A stretch of 48,137 nt of DNA from Acidobacteria bacterium RIFCSPLOWO2_02_FULL_61_28 (GCA_001767035.1 MEKR01000102.1:1-48137); one strand, 5' to 3'. Positions 34,600 through 44,001 are shown, numbered from the stretch's first letter. Translations and numbers: made by a program. Notes: generated from the sequence alone by a model not told the origin.

Positions 34600-35961
<1,362 letters not shown>

Positions 35962-36028
35962 TCACCCGACGACCAGTTCAGGACATGGGTCCGGGCAGGC
36001 CGGGGGGCTGGTACGCGCTTGGCAGGAA

Positions 36029-36059
36029 ATCATATCGTTATTTGGGGAGGGCGGATCAA
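36029..36059 (-). promoter_or_regulatory. Weak promoter candidate for eno
   Basis: Leftwards TTGATC (36059-36054), a 19-base spacer (long), then TATGAT (36034-36029), about 115 bases before the eno start. Confidence 0.3.
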
Positions 36060-36074
36060 AAATATTCGGGCTTC

Positions 36075-37328
36075 TTATGAGAGGGAGGCGACCACGGCCC
36101 GTTCTTTCTCCGTGAGCGAGCTTTCCCGGCTCACGACCACGATGCCCGACTCCGTTACGGTAAAACCGCTCTCCCGATCCATTTCTTCGTCGTAGCCGAT
36201 CTGGGCATTCTCCGGAAGGATCACGTCGCGATCTATGATGCAGCGGCGCAAGCGGCCGAAACGTCCGACGTTCACGCCGGGGAACAGGATGGAACGGTCC
36301 ACTTCAGCGTAGCTATTGACCCGCACCCCGGGCGAGAGCACGCTTTGCACCACGCGGCCGCCGCTGATGATGCAGCCGTGGGAGACAATGGAATCGAGCG
36401 CCACGCCCATGCGGCCGCCTTCCTGCGCAAACACAAACTTGGCCGGCGGGTTCTGCTCCTGCAACGTGCGGATCGGCCATCCCAGGTCGTAGAGGTTAAA
36501 GATGGGGGCCACAGAGATCAGGTCCATATTGGCTTCGTAATACGCGTCGAGGGTCCCCACGTCGCGCCAGTACTGCGCATCCTTGCGGTTCTCGTCAATG
36601 AAATTGTACGAATAGACCCGGTGGTTGCGGAGGATTGCGGGGAGAATGTCGCGGCCGAAGTCGTGACTCGATTCGACGTTCAAAGCATCCTCCCGCAGGA
36701 TGCGGATGAGCGTGGGAGTGTTGTACAAATAGATCCCCATCGAAGCATGCACGAACCCGTTGTCCACGAGAGACTCGACGCTCTCCCCCTGGGGCTTCTC
36801 GATAAAGCCGGTAATGCGTTCGTGGGAGTCCACCGTGACGACGCCCATGCGAGCCGCTTCGGCAACGGGTTGCCGGATGGTCCCCACGGTGACGTCGGCG
36901 GCGGTGCGGAGGTGTTGCTCCAGCATCAAGGCATAGTTCATCTTGTAAATGTGATCCGCCGCCAGGATCAAGACGTACTCCGAGTCCTCCGCCAGAATGC
37001 TGTAAATGTTCTGAAAGACCGCATCCGCCGTACCCAAATACCAATGCTCGCCGACGCGCTGCATGGGGGGGAGAATCTCGATGAACTCGCCGAGTGCCCG
37101 GGCGAAGATGTTCCATCCAAAGCGGATGTGGCGGTTGAGGGAAAGGGATTTGTATTGGGTCAGGATGAAGATCCGGCGCAGGCCGGAATTGACGCAGTTG
37201 CTGAGCGTAATGTCCACGATCCGGTAGACGCCCCCGAACGGGACGGCCGGCTTGGCCCGATCGCGGGTCAGCGGATAGAGCCGTTCTCCGGCCCCTCCAG
37301 CCAACAGGACGCACAGAACATTGTTCAT
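36075..37328 (-). CDS. glgC: Glucose-1-phosphate adenylyltransferase
   Basis: A 417-residue enzyme that makes ADP-glucose for glycogen. VLCVLLAGGAGERLYPLTRD is the nucleotide loop with KPAVPFGGVYRIVDITLSNC, and GEHWYLGTADAVFQNIYSIL, LAADHIYKMNY, GFIEKPQGE, SMGIYLYNTPTLIRIL, SHDFGRDILPAIL and YWRDVGTLDAYYEANMDLI follow in family order. The C-terminal left-handed helix (about 290-400) ends in LRRCIIDRDVILPENAQIGY. No other glycogen gene is adjacent, but eno and gpmI follow in the same direction. No strong ribosome site is visible before the ATG. Confidence 0.95.
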   Translation of the reverse strand: MNNVLCVLLAGGAGERLYPLTRDRAKPAVPFGGVYRIVDITLSNCVNSGLRRIFILTQYKSLSLNRHIRFGWNIFARALGEFIEILPPMQRVGEHWYLGTADAVFQNIYSILAEDSEYVLILAADHIYKMNYALMLEQHLRTAADVTVGTIRQPVAEAARMGVVTVDSHERITGFIEKPQGESVESLVDNGFVHASMGIYLYNTPTLIRILREDALNVESSHDFGRDILPAILRNHRVYSYNFIDENRKDAQYWRDVGTLDAYYEANMDLISVAPIFNLYDLGWPIRTLQEQNPPAKFVFAQEGGRMGVALDSIVSHGCIISGGRVVQSVLSPGVRVNSYAEVDRSILFPGVNVGRFGRLRRCIIDRDVILPENAQIGYDEEMDRESGFTVTESGIVVVSRESSLTEKERAVVASLS

Positions 37329-37482
37329 GCGACTCTACGGAGCGAGCAATTCCAGAGTCCCATTGCCAGACGGGCCCTCCGGCGGATGCGGGGCCAAGTC
37401 GGCCGGCCCCCGGCGGGCAGCGTGGATCTCCGTTCCACCGAAGGCAAAACCGGCCCGGTCTTGCCTTCGCCGGAAATCCAAC

Positions 37483-37510
37483 TTGACTTTCCCCGGCAGA
37501 GATTTATTAT
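37483..37510 (+). promoter_or_regulatory. Promoter candidate for rpsU
   Basis: TTGACT (37483-37488), a 16-base spacer and TATTAT (37505-37510), about 45 bases before the S21 start codon. Confidence 0.5.
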
Positions 37511-37555
37511 AGCTGTAGGCCGTGAGAAAGTTCAAATAGCGAGGGGGTGTTGTTA

Positions 37556-37753
37556 TTGGCGGAAGTCCGGCTCCAAGAAGGTGAGTCGCTGGAAAACGCC
37601 CTGCGCCGCTTCAAGCGCAAAGTCCAGCAAGAAGACATCATCAAAGAAGTCAAGAGACATTCCTATTACCTGAAACCTGGTGAGAAGCGCCGGGTGAAGC
37701 AAGCCTTGGCGCGCAAGCGAAGCCGTAAGAAGCTCCGGCGCGATCCCGATTAG
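37556..37753 (+). CDS. rpsU: Ribosomal protein bS21
   Basis: A 65-residue small-subunit ribosomal protein involved in initiation. AEVRLQEGESLENALRRFKR then KVQQEDIIKEVKRHSYYLKP and a basic tail (RRVKQALARKRSRKKLRRD) are typical. I choose TTG 37556, giving the family-normal N-terminus (M)AEVRL, with GAGGGGG eight bases upstream; GTG 37547 would sit on that ribosome site. It is alone in its direction apart from mtaB, 243 bases downstream. Confidence 0.92.
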   Translation: MAEVRLQEGESLENALRRFKRKVQQEDIIKEVKRHSYYLKPGEKRRVKQALARKRSRKKLRRDPD

Positions 37754-37915
37754 CGTTTCGTTCTTTGCTCGACAGGTGAGAACCCTCGGTGGGACCGTTT
37801 TCCCCGTCCCGCCAGCGTGGATTTGTGTAAGCTCCACCCGACGGCCAGGAGCGAGCGAAGGCAGCCGCTTTTTCTGCTTGCTCGGTCCCCCGTTGGGTTT
37901 ACGTCCGAGCCGCGA

Positions 37916-37943
37916 CCCATTCGACTGCGCTCAGGGCAGGCCG
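37916..37943. repeat. Short dispersed intergenic repeat fragment
   Basis: CCCATTCGACTGCGCTCAGG and the following GCAGGC resemble a dispersed intergenic motif I recall from acidobacterial and other environmental genomes. It is the only clear copy here. Confidence 0.35.
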
Positions 37944-37996
37944 CAAGGGAGCGGGCAAAGAATTTTCCTGCCCGGCGGCCCGTCTGCGTCTTTACA

Positions 37997-39526
37997 ATGG
38001 AAGACATGCTGCGCTATCACACGATACAGTTTGGTTGCCGCGCGAACCAGGCCGACGGGGCGGCCATCGCGGAGGAACTCGCCCAGCGCGGCTTCCAGCC
38101 GTGGGAGGATTACCGGCAGGCCGACGTCGTGGTCCTGAATAGCTGCACCGTGACGGCGACGGCCGATTCCGAGCTGCGCCAGATCGTCCGCCGAATCCAC
38201 CGCGATAACCCCCGCGCGCGCATTCTGGTTACCGGGTGCTACGCCCAGCGCGCGCCGGAGGAACTGGCGGCCTTGCCGGGTGTCCGATGGATCGTCGGCA
38301 ACTCGCAAAAAAACGAGATCGGGCGTCTGCTATCGGAACAAAGCGCGGCGCCAGACGCGGGCCAATGGGTTTCATCGGGGGTCCCATTGGAGCGGCTCCT
38401 GCTCTCTGCATCCCCCGCGCCGGAACTCGAATTTCATACCTTGTCTTTCCCGGTTCCGCACACCGAGCCGTCGCAAAGCACCCCGCAAAGCACCCCGCAA
38501 ATTCTTGTCGGGGACATATTCGCGGCGCGGGAATTCCTGTCGGCTCCGGTCGTGGGAAAAACTGTGGGCGACCGCACGCGGCCCAACTTGAAAATCCAGG
38601 AGGGCTGCAACAACCGCTGCTCGTTTTGCATTATCCCGTCCGTGCGCGGGCGGAGCCGCAGCCTCCCGACAACGCAGGTCTTGGGACAAGTCCGGACGCT
38701 CTGCGCGGCGGGCTACCGCGAAGTTGTGCTTTCGGGGATCAATTTAGGACGTTACGGGCGCGACCTGCCCCAGCGCATCCGCTTTGCCCAACTCGTGCGG
38801 ATGATCCTCGACGAAACGCCGCTCGAACGCCTGCGCCTCAGCTCGGTCGAACCGATGGATTTTACCGACGAGTTGCTCGGTCTGATGGCCTGCTCGCCCC
38901 GGATCGCGCAGCACGTTCACGCGCCGCTCCAGAGCGGCTCGGACCGCATCCTGCGCCGGATGCACCGCAAGTACCAGGTGCGCCACTACCGCGGCCGCAT
39001 CCTCGCCGCCTGGGACCGGATGCCGAATGCCGCGTTCGGAGCCGACGTGATGGTGGGCTTTCCGGGAGAGACCGAGGAGGACTTCGAGCAGACGCGCGGC
39101 CTCATCGAATCGCTCCCCTTCACCTATTTGCATGTTTTCCCCTTCTCCCGCCGGGTGGGCACTCCCGCCGATACCATGCCGGATCAAGTCCCCGGGGCGG
39201 TCGTGCGCCAGCGGAGCCGCATCCTGCGCGACCTGGCGGCGAATAAGAATCGTCACTTCCGCGAGCGGCAACTCGGCCAACTCCTGAACGTCATTACGTT
39301 GGAAGAGGAAACGGAAGGCGGAACGAGCGCGTTGAGCGACAACTACCTCAAGGTGTTTCTCCCCGGCGGACGGCTGCCCGGCAACCGGCTGGTGGATGTG
39401 CGGATCGTTGCGGTGAGCGACGCAGGGTTGATCGGAGAACTTGCCACGGAAGGATGGCGTCAGCTCACTGGCGCGGAGTCGCCTTCCGCGGAGTCGCCTT
39501 CGATGATGACCTGCGCCAGCGCGTAA
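37997..39526 (+). CDS. mtaB: tRNA (t6A37) methylthiotransferase MtaB
   Basis: A 509-residue radical-SAM enzyme that adds a methylthio group to t6A at position 37 of ANN-decoding tRNAs. The N-terminal domain carries three auxiliary-cluster cysteines (TIQFGCRANQADG, LNSCTVTATAD, VTGCYAQRAPEEL). The radical-SAM motif is CNNRCSFCIIPSVRGRSRS, with VVLSGINLGRYGRD and VMVGFPGETEEDFEQT downstream, and a TRAM domain ends it. ATG 37997 is used; ATG 38006 is also possible. A Pro/Ser-rich insert with a 12-bp tandem duplication (38472-38495) lies between domains. The 3' end overlaps convergently with acpS over 67 bases and contains another tandem duplication. Confidence 0.93.
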   Translation: MEDMLRYHTIQFGCRANQADGAAIAEELAQRGFQPWEDYRQADVVVLNSCTVTATADSELRQIVRRIHRDNPRARILVTGCYAQRAPEELAALPGVRWIVGNSQKNEIGRLLSEQSAAPDAGQWVSSGVPLERLLLSASPAPELEFHTLSFPVPHTEPSQSTPQSTPQILVGDIFAAREFLSAPVVGKTVGDRTRPNLKIQEGCNNRCSFCIIPSVRGRSRSLPTTQVLGQVRTLCAAGYREVVLSGINLGRYGRDLPQRIRFAQLVRMILDETPLERLRLSSVEPMDFTDELLGLMACSPRIAQHVHAPLQSGSDRILRRMHRKYQVRHYRGRILAAWDRMPNAAFGADVMVGFPGETEEDFEQTRGLIESLPFTYLHVFPFSRRVGTPADTMPDQVPGAVVRQRSRILRDLAANKNRHFRERQLGQLLNVITLEEETEGGTSALSDNYLKVFLPGGRLPGNRLVDVRIVAVSDAGLIGELATEGWRQLTGAESPSAESPSMMTCASA

Positions 39527-39870
39527 GGGCCGGTGTGGGTGAGCGAAACCAGGATGCGCGAGCCGCCCAGGGTCCGACAAATCTCCATGGCCTTGCCGGA
39601 GAGTTGCAAACAGGGTTTTCCGCTGGGGTGGTTGGAAACCTCAATGTCCCGCCAGCGAACCCCTCGCCGCCAGCCCGTCCCGAGCGCTTTCATGGCCGCT
39701 TCCTTGGCGGCAAAGCGGGCGGCAAAACGGTCATAGCAATCCTTGTGCCTCCGGCAATAGGCAATCTCGACCGGAGTGAAGACGCGCCCGAGGAACCGCT
39801 CCCCGAAGCGCTCGATGGCTGCCCGCACGCGGGGAATCTCGGCCATGTCCGTGCCCATGCCCACAATCAT
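39460..39870 (-). CDS. acpS: Holo-[acyl-carrier-protein] synthase
   Basis: A 136-residue phosphopantetheinyl transferase that activates acyl carrier protein for fatty-acid synthesis. It shows MIVGMGTDMAEIPRVRAAIE (with the metal-binding Asp8), RFLGRVFTPVEIAYCRRHKD, the FAARFAAKEAAMKALGTGW motif and ILVSLTHTGPYALAQVII. The Met at 39870 matches the family start. The C-terminus is extended by GDSAEGDSAPVS, created by a 15-bp duplication in the overlap with mtaB. pgeF is divergent, 63 bases away. Confidence 0.93.
   Translation of the reverse strand: MIVGMGTDMAEIPRVRAAIERFGERFLGRVFTPVEIAYCRRHKDCYDRFAARFAAKEAAMKALGTGWRRGVRWRDIEVSNHPSGKPCLQLSGKAMEICRTLGGSRILVSLTHTGPYALAQVIIEGDSAEGDSAPVS
39473..39502. 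repeat. 15-bp tandem duplication in the mtaB/acpS overlap
   Basis: GCGGAGTCGCCTTCC (39473-39487) is followed by GCGGAGTCGCCTTCG (39488-39502). It is read in both genes: AESPS twice in MtaB and GDSAE/GDSAP in AcpS. Confidence 0.85.
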
Positions 39871-39933
39871 ACCGCTGCCATTTTGACCGAAAGCGGGGCG
39901 CAAGTATAGCATCGAAATCAGGGCCGAGCGGGT

Positions 39934-40848
39934 ATGAGCCGTTTATCCAATCGAACAACACGGGACGCCACCGGCGAGATGGTTCTTCGAGCGCCATCGC
40001 TGGCGCGGTTTCCCTGGCTGGTCCACGGCTTCAGCACGCGGCGCGGAGGCGTGAGTTCATTTCTCCGTTCGAGCAACTCCTCCGGCGGCGGCGCAGACCT
40101 GAACCTGGGAAAGTCGCAGTGGGACAGCGCAAAAAATGTGCTGGAGAACCGGCGCCGCCTGCTCGACCGGCTCGCGGCGGAGGACATGACGCTGGCGATC
40201 CAGCGGCAAATCCATTCGGATTTGATTCGCGTGCTGGACGGGAACCGCTTTCCTGCTCCGCCACCCGCCGGCGATGGATTGATGACCCGGCAACCGGGCC
40301 TGCTGCTGGCGGTCCTGGTAGCCGATTGCCTGCCGGTCTTGCTAGTGGACTCCAAGCAGCGCGTCGTCGCGGCGCTCCACTGCGGGTGGCGGGGCACGGC
40401 GCGGCGTCTCGCTGAAAAAGCGGTGGGTACGATGCGGATGCAGTTTGGCTCGCGCCCCGAAGACCTCTGGGCCGCAATCGGGCCGGGCATTCGCGAGTGT
40501 TGCTATATCGTGGGCCAGGAAGTCGTGGACGAGTTTCACGGCCAGTTCCATTACGCGGAGAAACTTTTTGTCACCCGCACCCGCCCGCTGAGTCCGATGG
40601 AACTCAAGAACTCCATCATGGTTCAGCCCTTTCGGTCCAACTTCGGCCCCCAGTTGAAGAAAGAGGTGCACCTGGATTTGACGCTGGCCAACGTGGAGCA
40701 GCTTCGGGAAGCGGGGATTCCCGCGAGGCACATTGAATCGAATGCCCCCTGCACGAGCTGCCATCCGGAACGGTTCTTCTCGCACCGGCGCGACGGCGGG
40801 CGCACGGGACGAATGCTGGGGGTGATTGGAATCAAGGAGACTCGCTGA
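39934..40848 (+). CDS. pgeF: Peptidoglycan editing factor PgeF (laccase-domain, YfiH family)
   Basis: A 304-residue protein of the multicopper-oxidase-like YfiH family, now linked to correcting mis-incorporated residues in peptidoglycan precursors; older records call it polyphenol oxidase. The metal site is assembled from QRQIHSDLIRVLD, VLVADCLPVLLVDSKQRVV, ALHCGWRGTARRLAEKAV and the C-terminal NAPCTSCHPERFFSHRRDGG. LDLTLANVEQLREAGIPARH precedes that block. ATG 39934 follows GAGCGGGT. The gene is monocistronic and divergent from acpS. Confidence 0.92.
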   Translation: MSRLSNRTTRDATGEMVLRAPSLARFPWLVHGFSTRRGGVSSFLRSSNSSGGGADLNLGKSQWDSAKNVLENRRRLLDRLAAEDMTLAIQRQIHSDLIRVLDGNRFPAPPPAGDGLMTRQPGLLLAVLVADCLPVLLVDSKQRVVAALHCGWRGTARRLAEKAVGTMRMQFGSRPEDLWAAIGPGIRECCYIVGQEVVDEFHGQFHYAEKLFVTRTRPLSPMELKNSIMVQPFRSNFGPQLKKEVHLDLTLANVEQLREAGIPARHIESNAPCTSCHPERFFSHRRDGGRTGRMLGVIGIKETR

Positions 40849-40916
40849 AGTAAATTGAGGATGGGAATTAGCTGCGGCTTCACAGTTGTTGTATAGATCG
40901 CTCTGGCCGCCGATGG

Positions 40917-41024
40917 CGTCATTCTGAGGGCCGAAGGTTTTTGTCGGACCGAAGAATCTGCTTTTTTCGCTGGAGCATGGCAATCCAAACAAAGAGCAGA
41001 TTCTTCGCTGCGCTCAGAATGACG
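40917..41024. repeat. Inverted-repeat element (MITE/REP-like)
   Basis: The left arm starts CGTCATTCTGAGGGCCGAAGG and contains CGAAGAATCTGCTTTTTT; the right arm (40991-41024), read in reverse, is CGTCATTCTGAGCGCAGCGA then AGAATCTGCTCTTT. Such CATTCTGAG-GAAGAATCT pairs recur between genes in acidobacterial genomes as I remember them. It is non-coding, between pgeF and the Uma2-family gene. Confidence 0.7.
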
Positions 41025-41069
41025 ACATCCTTAACCTATACAGTCATGATGAAAACGGCATGGCTGCGG

Positions 41070-41624
41070 TCAGAAAATGCTGTTCACTTCGAGACGAAAA
41101 CCGGGAAGCAAGCGGCTCTCAAAGGTCTCCGTCGCGGTGAAGCTCTGGACGAGCTCCAGGCCTTCTTTTCCTTCCTGTCCTCGGCAGTAGAGTTCGATGG
41201 TCTTCGTCTCCGGGTCCACGATCCAATATTCCTCGACACCGAATCGGGAATAGACCGTCATCTTCCGCCGCAAGTCTTTGTGGAACGTGGAAGGAGACAG
41301 GACCTCGACGACCAGATCGGGCGCTCCTTCAATCCGTTCCCCTCCGACCTCGGCCAGCCGCGCCTTGCTGACGAAGAGGATGTCGGGCTGAAGGACCGTG
41401 TACGGATCGAAGATCGTGTCCAGAGGTGAAACATAAACTTCACCCAAAGACCGTTGTTCCACGTGCTCAGCTAGGAATCTTGCAAGTCGAAGGACAATCC
41501 TCTGATGTTCTCTCGAAGGCGAAGGGGTCATGACCAGTTCTCCGTCAAACAGTTCGTACTGGTTGCGGTCCTCGGGCAGCAGGCAATATTGGTCGTAAGT
41601 CATCTTGTGGGTGGCGGCCTTCAT
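41070..41624 (-). CDS. Uma2-family (DUF820) restriction-endonuclease-fold protein
   Basis: A 184-residue Uma2-family protein with a PD-(D/E)XK nuclease fold. It has MTYDQYCLLPEDRNQYELFD, LQPDILFVSKARLAEVGGER and APDLVVEVLSPSTFHKDLRR, in which Asp and Glu of the nuclease site are present, and VEEYWIVDPETKTIELY. Members are extremely numerous in cyanobacteria and other environmental bacteria; their cellular role is unknown. It stands alone next to an inverted-repeat element. Confidence 0.88.
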   Translation of the reverse strand: MKAATHKMTYDQYCLLPEDRNQYELFDGELVMTPSPSREHQRIVLRLARFLAEHVEQRSLGEVYVSPLDTIFDPYTVLQPDILFVSKARLAEVGGERIEGAPDLVVEVLSPSTFHKDLRRKMTVYSRFGVEEYWIVDPETKTIELYCRGQEGKEGLELVQSFTATETFESRLLPGFRLEVNSIF

Positions 41625-41684
41625 GTCAGCAATTGTAGCACGACAGGAAGCGCCGGCAGGCTACCGGCGAGGAAACGACAGCGC

Positions 41685-42740
41685 TCACGAAGTGGAAGAA
41701 GCCGGCTGCGCTTCCATCAGCTTCAACTGTCCGCAGGCGGCGAAGATGTCGCGGCCGCGAGGCTTGCGGATGAAGGCGGGGATGCCTTTTTGAATCAGGG
41801 TTTGCTGGAAGCGGAGGACCGTTTCGTCGCGAGGCGTCCGAAAGGGGAGGTCCGGGCCGGGATTGAGGCCGATCAAATTGACTTTGGCGCGGATTCCGCG
41901 CACCAGTTGCGCGAGCCGCCGGGCGTCCGCTACGGTGTCATTCACCCCTTCGAGCAAGACGTACTCGAAAGTTAATTTTTCGCGCGGGCGCAAGGGAAAT
42001 TCCCGGCACGCGCGCAGCAGCTCTGCCAGGGGCCACTTGCGATTGATCGGCATAATCCGGCTGCGCAGCTCGTCGGTGGTGGCGTTGAGCGAGACGGCCA
42101 GCTTGGGCCGCAGCGGCTCGCGGCCCAGCCGCTCGATGCCGGGCACAACCCCGGCCGTCGAAAGCGTGATGCGGGTCCAGGAAATCCCGATGCCGGCGGG
42201 GTCTGTCAGCAGCTTCAACGCCGCCATCACATTGTCAAAATTCAGCAGTGGCTCGCCCATGCCCATAAAGACCAGGTTGAATCGCTGGCGAGCTTCGAGA
42301 GGATTCGTCGCCATTACACGCAGGACTTGGCCGACAATCTCCCCCGCCGTCAGGTTGCGCGTGAAACCCATCACGCCCGTCAGACAGAACTTGCAATCCA
42401 CCGGACAGCCGACCTGCGTGGAAACACAGATGGTGTCCCGCCCCGGCTCGGGCATCCGAACGGTCTCGATCTTGCAGCCATCCGCGAGGCGGAACAAGGT
42501 GCGGCGGGTTCCGTCCCGGCTGTCGAAGGTCTTCTCGGTCTCCGGGAGAGTGACTTGAAACCGCTCGGAGAGGCGTGCGCGCAAGGCAGCCGGAAAGGGC
42601 GTAACCTTGCCGAGGTCCCACTGCCGCTCGTGATAGAGGGCATGGTAGAGCTGCTTTCCCCGGTAGGGAGGCTCTCCGAGGTCCGCCAAGAGCTGCTCCA
42701 GTTCGGGGGCGGTGAGACCCAGTAGTTCCTGTTTCTGCAT
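41685..42740 (-). CDS. rlmN: Dual-specificity 23S rRNA/tRNA adenine-C2 methyltransferase RlmN
   Basis: A 351-residue radical-SAM methylase of A2503 in 23S rRNA and A37 of some tRNAs. The cluster motif is Cys112, Cys116, Cys119 in QVGCPVDCKFCLTG; GEIVGQVLRVM, NLVFMGMGEPLLNFDNVMAA, LAVSLNATTDELRSRIMPIN and FEYVLLEGVNDTVADA follow. The resolving cysteine near the end is Cys336 in GRDIFAACGQLK. The start has GGGGA eleven bases upstream. It is the last housekeeping gene before the accessory island. Confidence 0.95.
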   Translation of the reverse strand: MQKQELLGLTAPELEQLLADLGEPPYRGKQLYHALYHERQWDLGKVTPFPAALRARLSERFQVTLPETEKTFDSRDGTRRTLFRLADGCKIETVRMPEPGRDTICVSTQVGCPVDCKFCLTGVMGFTRNLTAGEIVGQVLRVMATNPLEARQRFNLVFMGMGEPLLNFDNVMAALKLLTDPAGIGISWTRITLSTAGVVPGIERLGREPLRPKLAVSLNATTDELRSRIMPINRKWPLAELLRACREFPLRPREKLTFEYVLLEGVNDTVADARRLAQLVRGIRAKVNLIGLNPGPDLPFRTPRDETVLRFQQTLIQKGIPAFIRKPRGRDIFAACGQLKLMEAQPASSTS

Positions 42741-42815
42741 ACCGTTCTGATCCCCATTGTAACAAAGCCTGCCGGGAAAGGGCGGTTCCGGGCCCCATGG
42801 CGCTCTTGGAAAAAG

Positions 42816-42907
42816 ATGCCGCTGTCGGAGAAAAAAGAATGCTCGGTTGGACGCAACTGGGTGTATATTTTTAACCGCCGGAACGCCAAAAAGTTAATTC
42901 CGGTTTA
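42816..42907. repeat. ~90-bp direct repeat, copy 1 (before the retropepsin gene)
   Basis: It shares GTCGGAGAAAAAA, TGCTCGGTTGGACGCAA, TTAACCGCCGGAACGCC and TTAATTCCGGTT with copy 2 at 43448-43533. TTAACCG-GGAA and TTCCGGTT can pair as a short hairpin. The repeat ends shortly before the ribosome site of the next gene. Confidence 0.8.
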
Positions 42908-42930
42908 TACTTCAGGTAGGAGCTCTAATT

Positions 42931-43329
42931 ATGGGCATGTTTCAGGTCCGCGTCAGAGTGGCGAATCCGAGCGAGCGGTCCCGATATTTCGATGAAAATT
43001 TCTGGGTTGACACTGGGGCGCTTTATTCCTTCATTCCCGAAGAGCGGCTGAACGAAATTGGAATCCGCCCGCTGGGCACACGGGAATTACTTCTCGCGGA
43101 TGGCCGGCGCGACCGGCGATCACTCGGAGAGGCCGTGTTGACGATTCCACAGTTGGACGAATCGCTGACCTGCCCCGTCATTTTCGCCCCGGCGGATGCG
43201 CTCTACCTGCTCGGTGCGACCGCGCTCGAGAACTTCGGCGTGCAGGCGGACTCAACGACCCAGCAGTTAAAACCGATCATCGCTGTCATCGGCGGTTTTC
43301 TCGCCTCCGCTCCCCAGCGTTTGACGTAA
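42931..43329 (+). CDS. Retropepsin-like aspartic protease-fold protein
   Basis: A 132-residue protein of the clan-AA, retropepsin-like type. The active-site motif is FWVDTGALYSFIP with Asp27-Thr-Gly-Ala30; the second flap region reads LLADGRRDRRSLGEAVLTI and the C-terminal LLGATALENFGVQADSTT matches the hydrophobic-hydrophobic-Gly motif. Members act as dimers. The start has TAGGAG eight bases upstream. It lies between two copies of a ~90-bp repeat, suggesting a mobile single-gene unit. Substrate unknown. Confidence 0.82.
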   Translation: MGMFQVRVRVANPSERSRYFDENFWVDTGALYSFIPEERLNEIGIRPLGTRELLLADGRRDRRSLGEAVLTIPQLDESLTCPVIFAPADALYLLGATALENFGVQADSTTQQLKPIIAVIGGFLASAPQRLT

Positions 43330-43447
43330 GATTAAGTCCGCTTTTGAACTGTGGGTTGTGCCCGATCCAAGGAAAAGCCAAGCCCGTGCAGCTCATAGCC
43401 AGTGGCGCCAACGGTTTCGGGGACTTCTGAAAGGGCGACTCCGCGGC

Positions 43448-43533
43448 CATGACGGCTCTCGGAGAAAAAAAGTGCTCGGTTGGACGCAAATGGGGGTTTA
43501 ACCGCCGGAACGCCCAAAATTAATTCCGGTTAA
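43448..43533. repeat. ~90-bp direct repeat, copy 2 (before the 65-residue orphan)
   Basis: Partner of 42816-42907. GTTTAACCGCCGGAA and TTCCGGTTAAA form an imperfect hairpin, followed after nine bases by a perfect TATAAT (43542-43547). An integron attC site was considered and rejected because the spacing is too short. Confidence 0.8.
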
Positions 43534-43588
43534 AGGCGATAATATAATTCAAGGCGAGCGCGTGGACGATTTGGGAAAAGGAGAATAA

Positions 43589-43786
43589 ATGGACGTGACG
43601 CAATTATTGCTGGAACTCCGTGACCTGAAGGACCGCCTTTCCGGTTTCCTCGCCGATCCCAGGAATCAAGCCAGAGCACGCAAGAGCGAGAAAGCTGCAC
43701 TGCGCATGATTCAAGCAAGAGAACTGCGCAATTTCATTGAGGATTTCTGCAGGGCCGCAAATCCGATGTGGGCTGAGAGCTGCTGA
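43589..43786 (+). CDS. Small helical orphan protein
   Basis: A 65-residue protein that begins MDVTQLLLELRDLKDRLSGF and continues with a basic helical segment (RNQARARKSEKAALRMIQA) and a Cys at the C-terminus. AAGGAG lies six bases before the ATG, a strong start. It appears wholly helical and cytoplasmic; no family is recognised. It follows repeat copy 2 directly. Confidence 0.55.
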   Translation: MDVTQLLLELRDLKDRLSGFLADPRNQARARKSEKAALRMIQARELRNFIEDFCRAANPMWAESC

Positions 43787-43854
43787 AAAGCCACGGCACA
43801 AAGGACGTGCTGCGGCTACCCCGCTCCAAGGAATAGCACTGAAGCGTGTGTCAA

Positions 43855-44001
43855 TCAATCTTCGCCGGGCTTGTAGTCCGGGTCTTTTTCGTAGACGGGA
43901 ACATTGCCAGCCCCATTGCAGTTGTTGCATACTTCCCCGCCGCACTTTCCAGTACCCTGACAAAATGGGCAAGGCATCGTTGAGATTATTCGTTCACTCA
44001 T
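43855..44001 (-). CDS. 48-residue DnaJ-type zinc-finger miniprotein
   Basis: A short gene that would be missed by length filters. A perfect AGGAGGTCCTC precedes the ATG at 44001. The protein has two CXXCXGXG-type knuckles like the cysteine-rich region of DnaJ: Cys11 and Cys14 (CPFCQGTGKC) and Cys25 and Cys28 (CNNCNGAGN), with Cys20 between. The last 16 residues are acidic and polar. Such a unit would bind one zinc ion. It lies just downstream of the superinfection-immunity-like protein on the same strand (115 bases), perhaps in one transcript. The DnaJ-type pattern is clear; the function is unknown. Confidence 0.78.
   Translation of the reverse strand: MSERIISTMPCPFCQGTGKCGGEVCNNCNGAGNVPVYEKDPDYKPGED

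Noticed and set aside
36345-37673. A 442-codon frame opposite glgC, running into rpsU
   Set aside because: Antisense shadow; it crosses the rpsU promoter and start in a different frame.
42816-43533. Integron attC sites around the retropepsin gene
   Set aside because: A GTTTAAC-like and a GTTAAA-like box exist in one copy, but the distance is far below attC length, the other copy lacks them, and no integrase is present.
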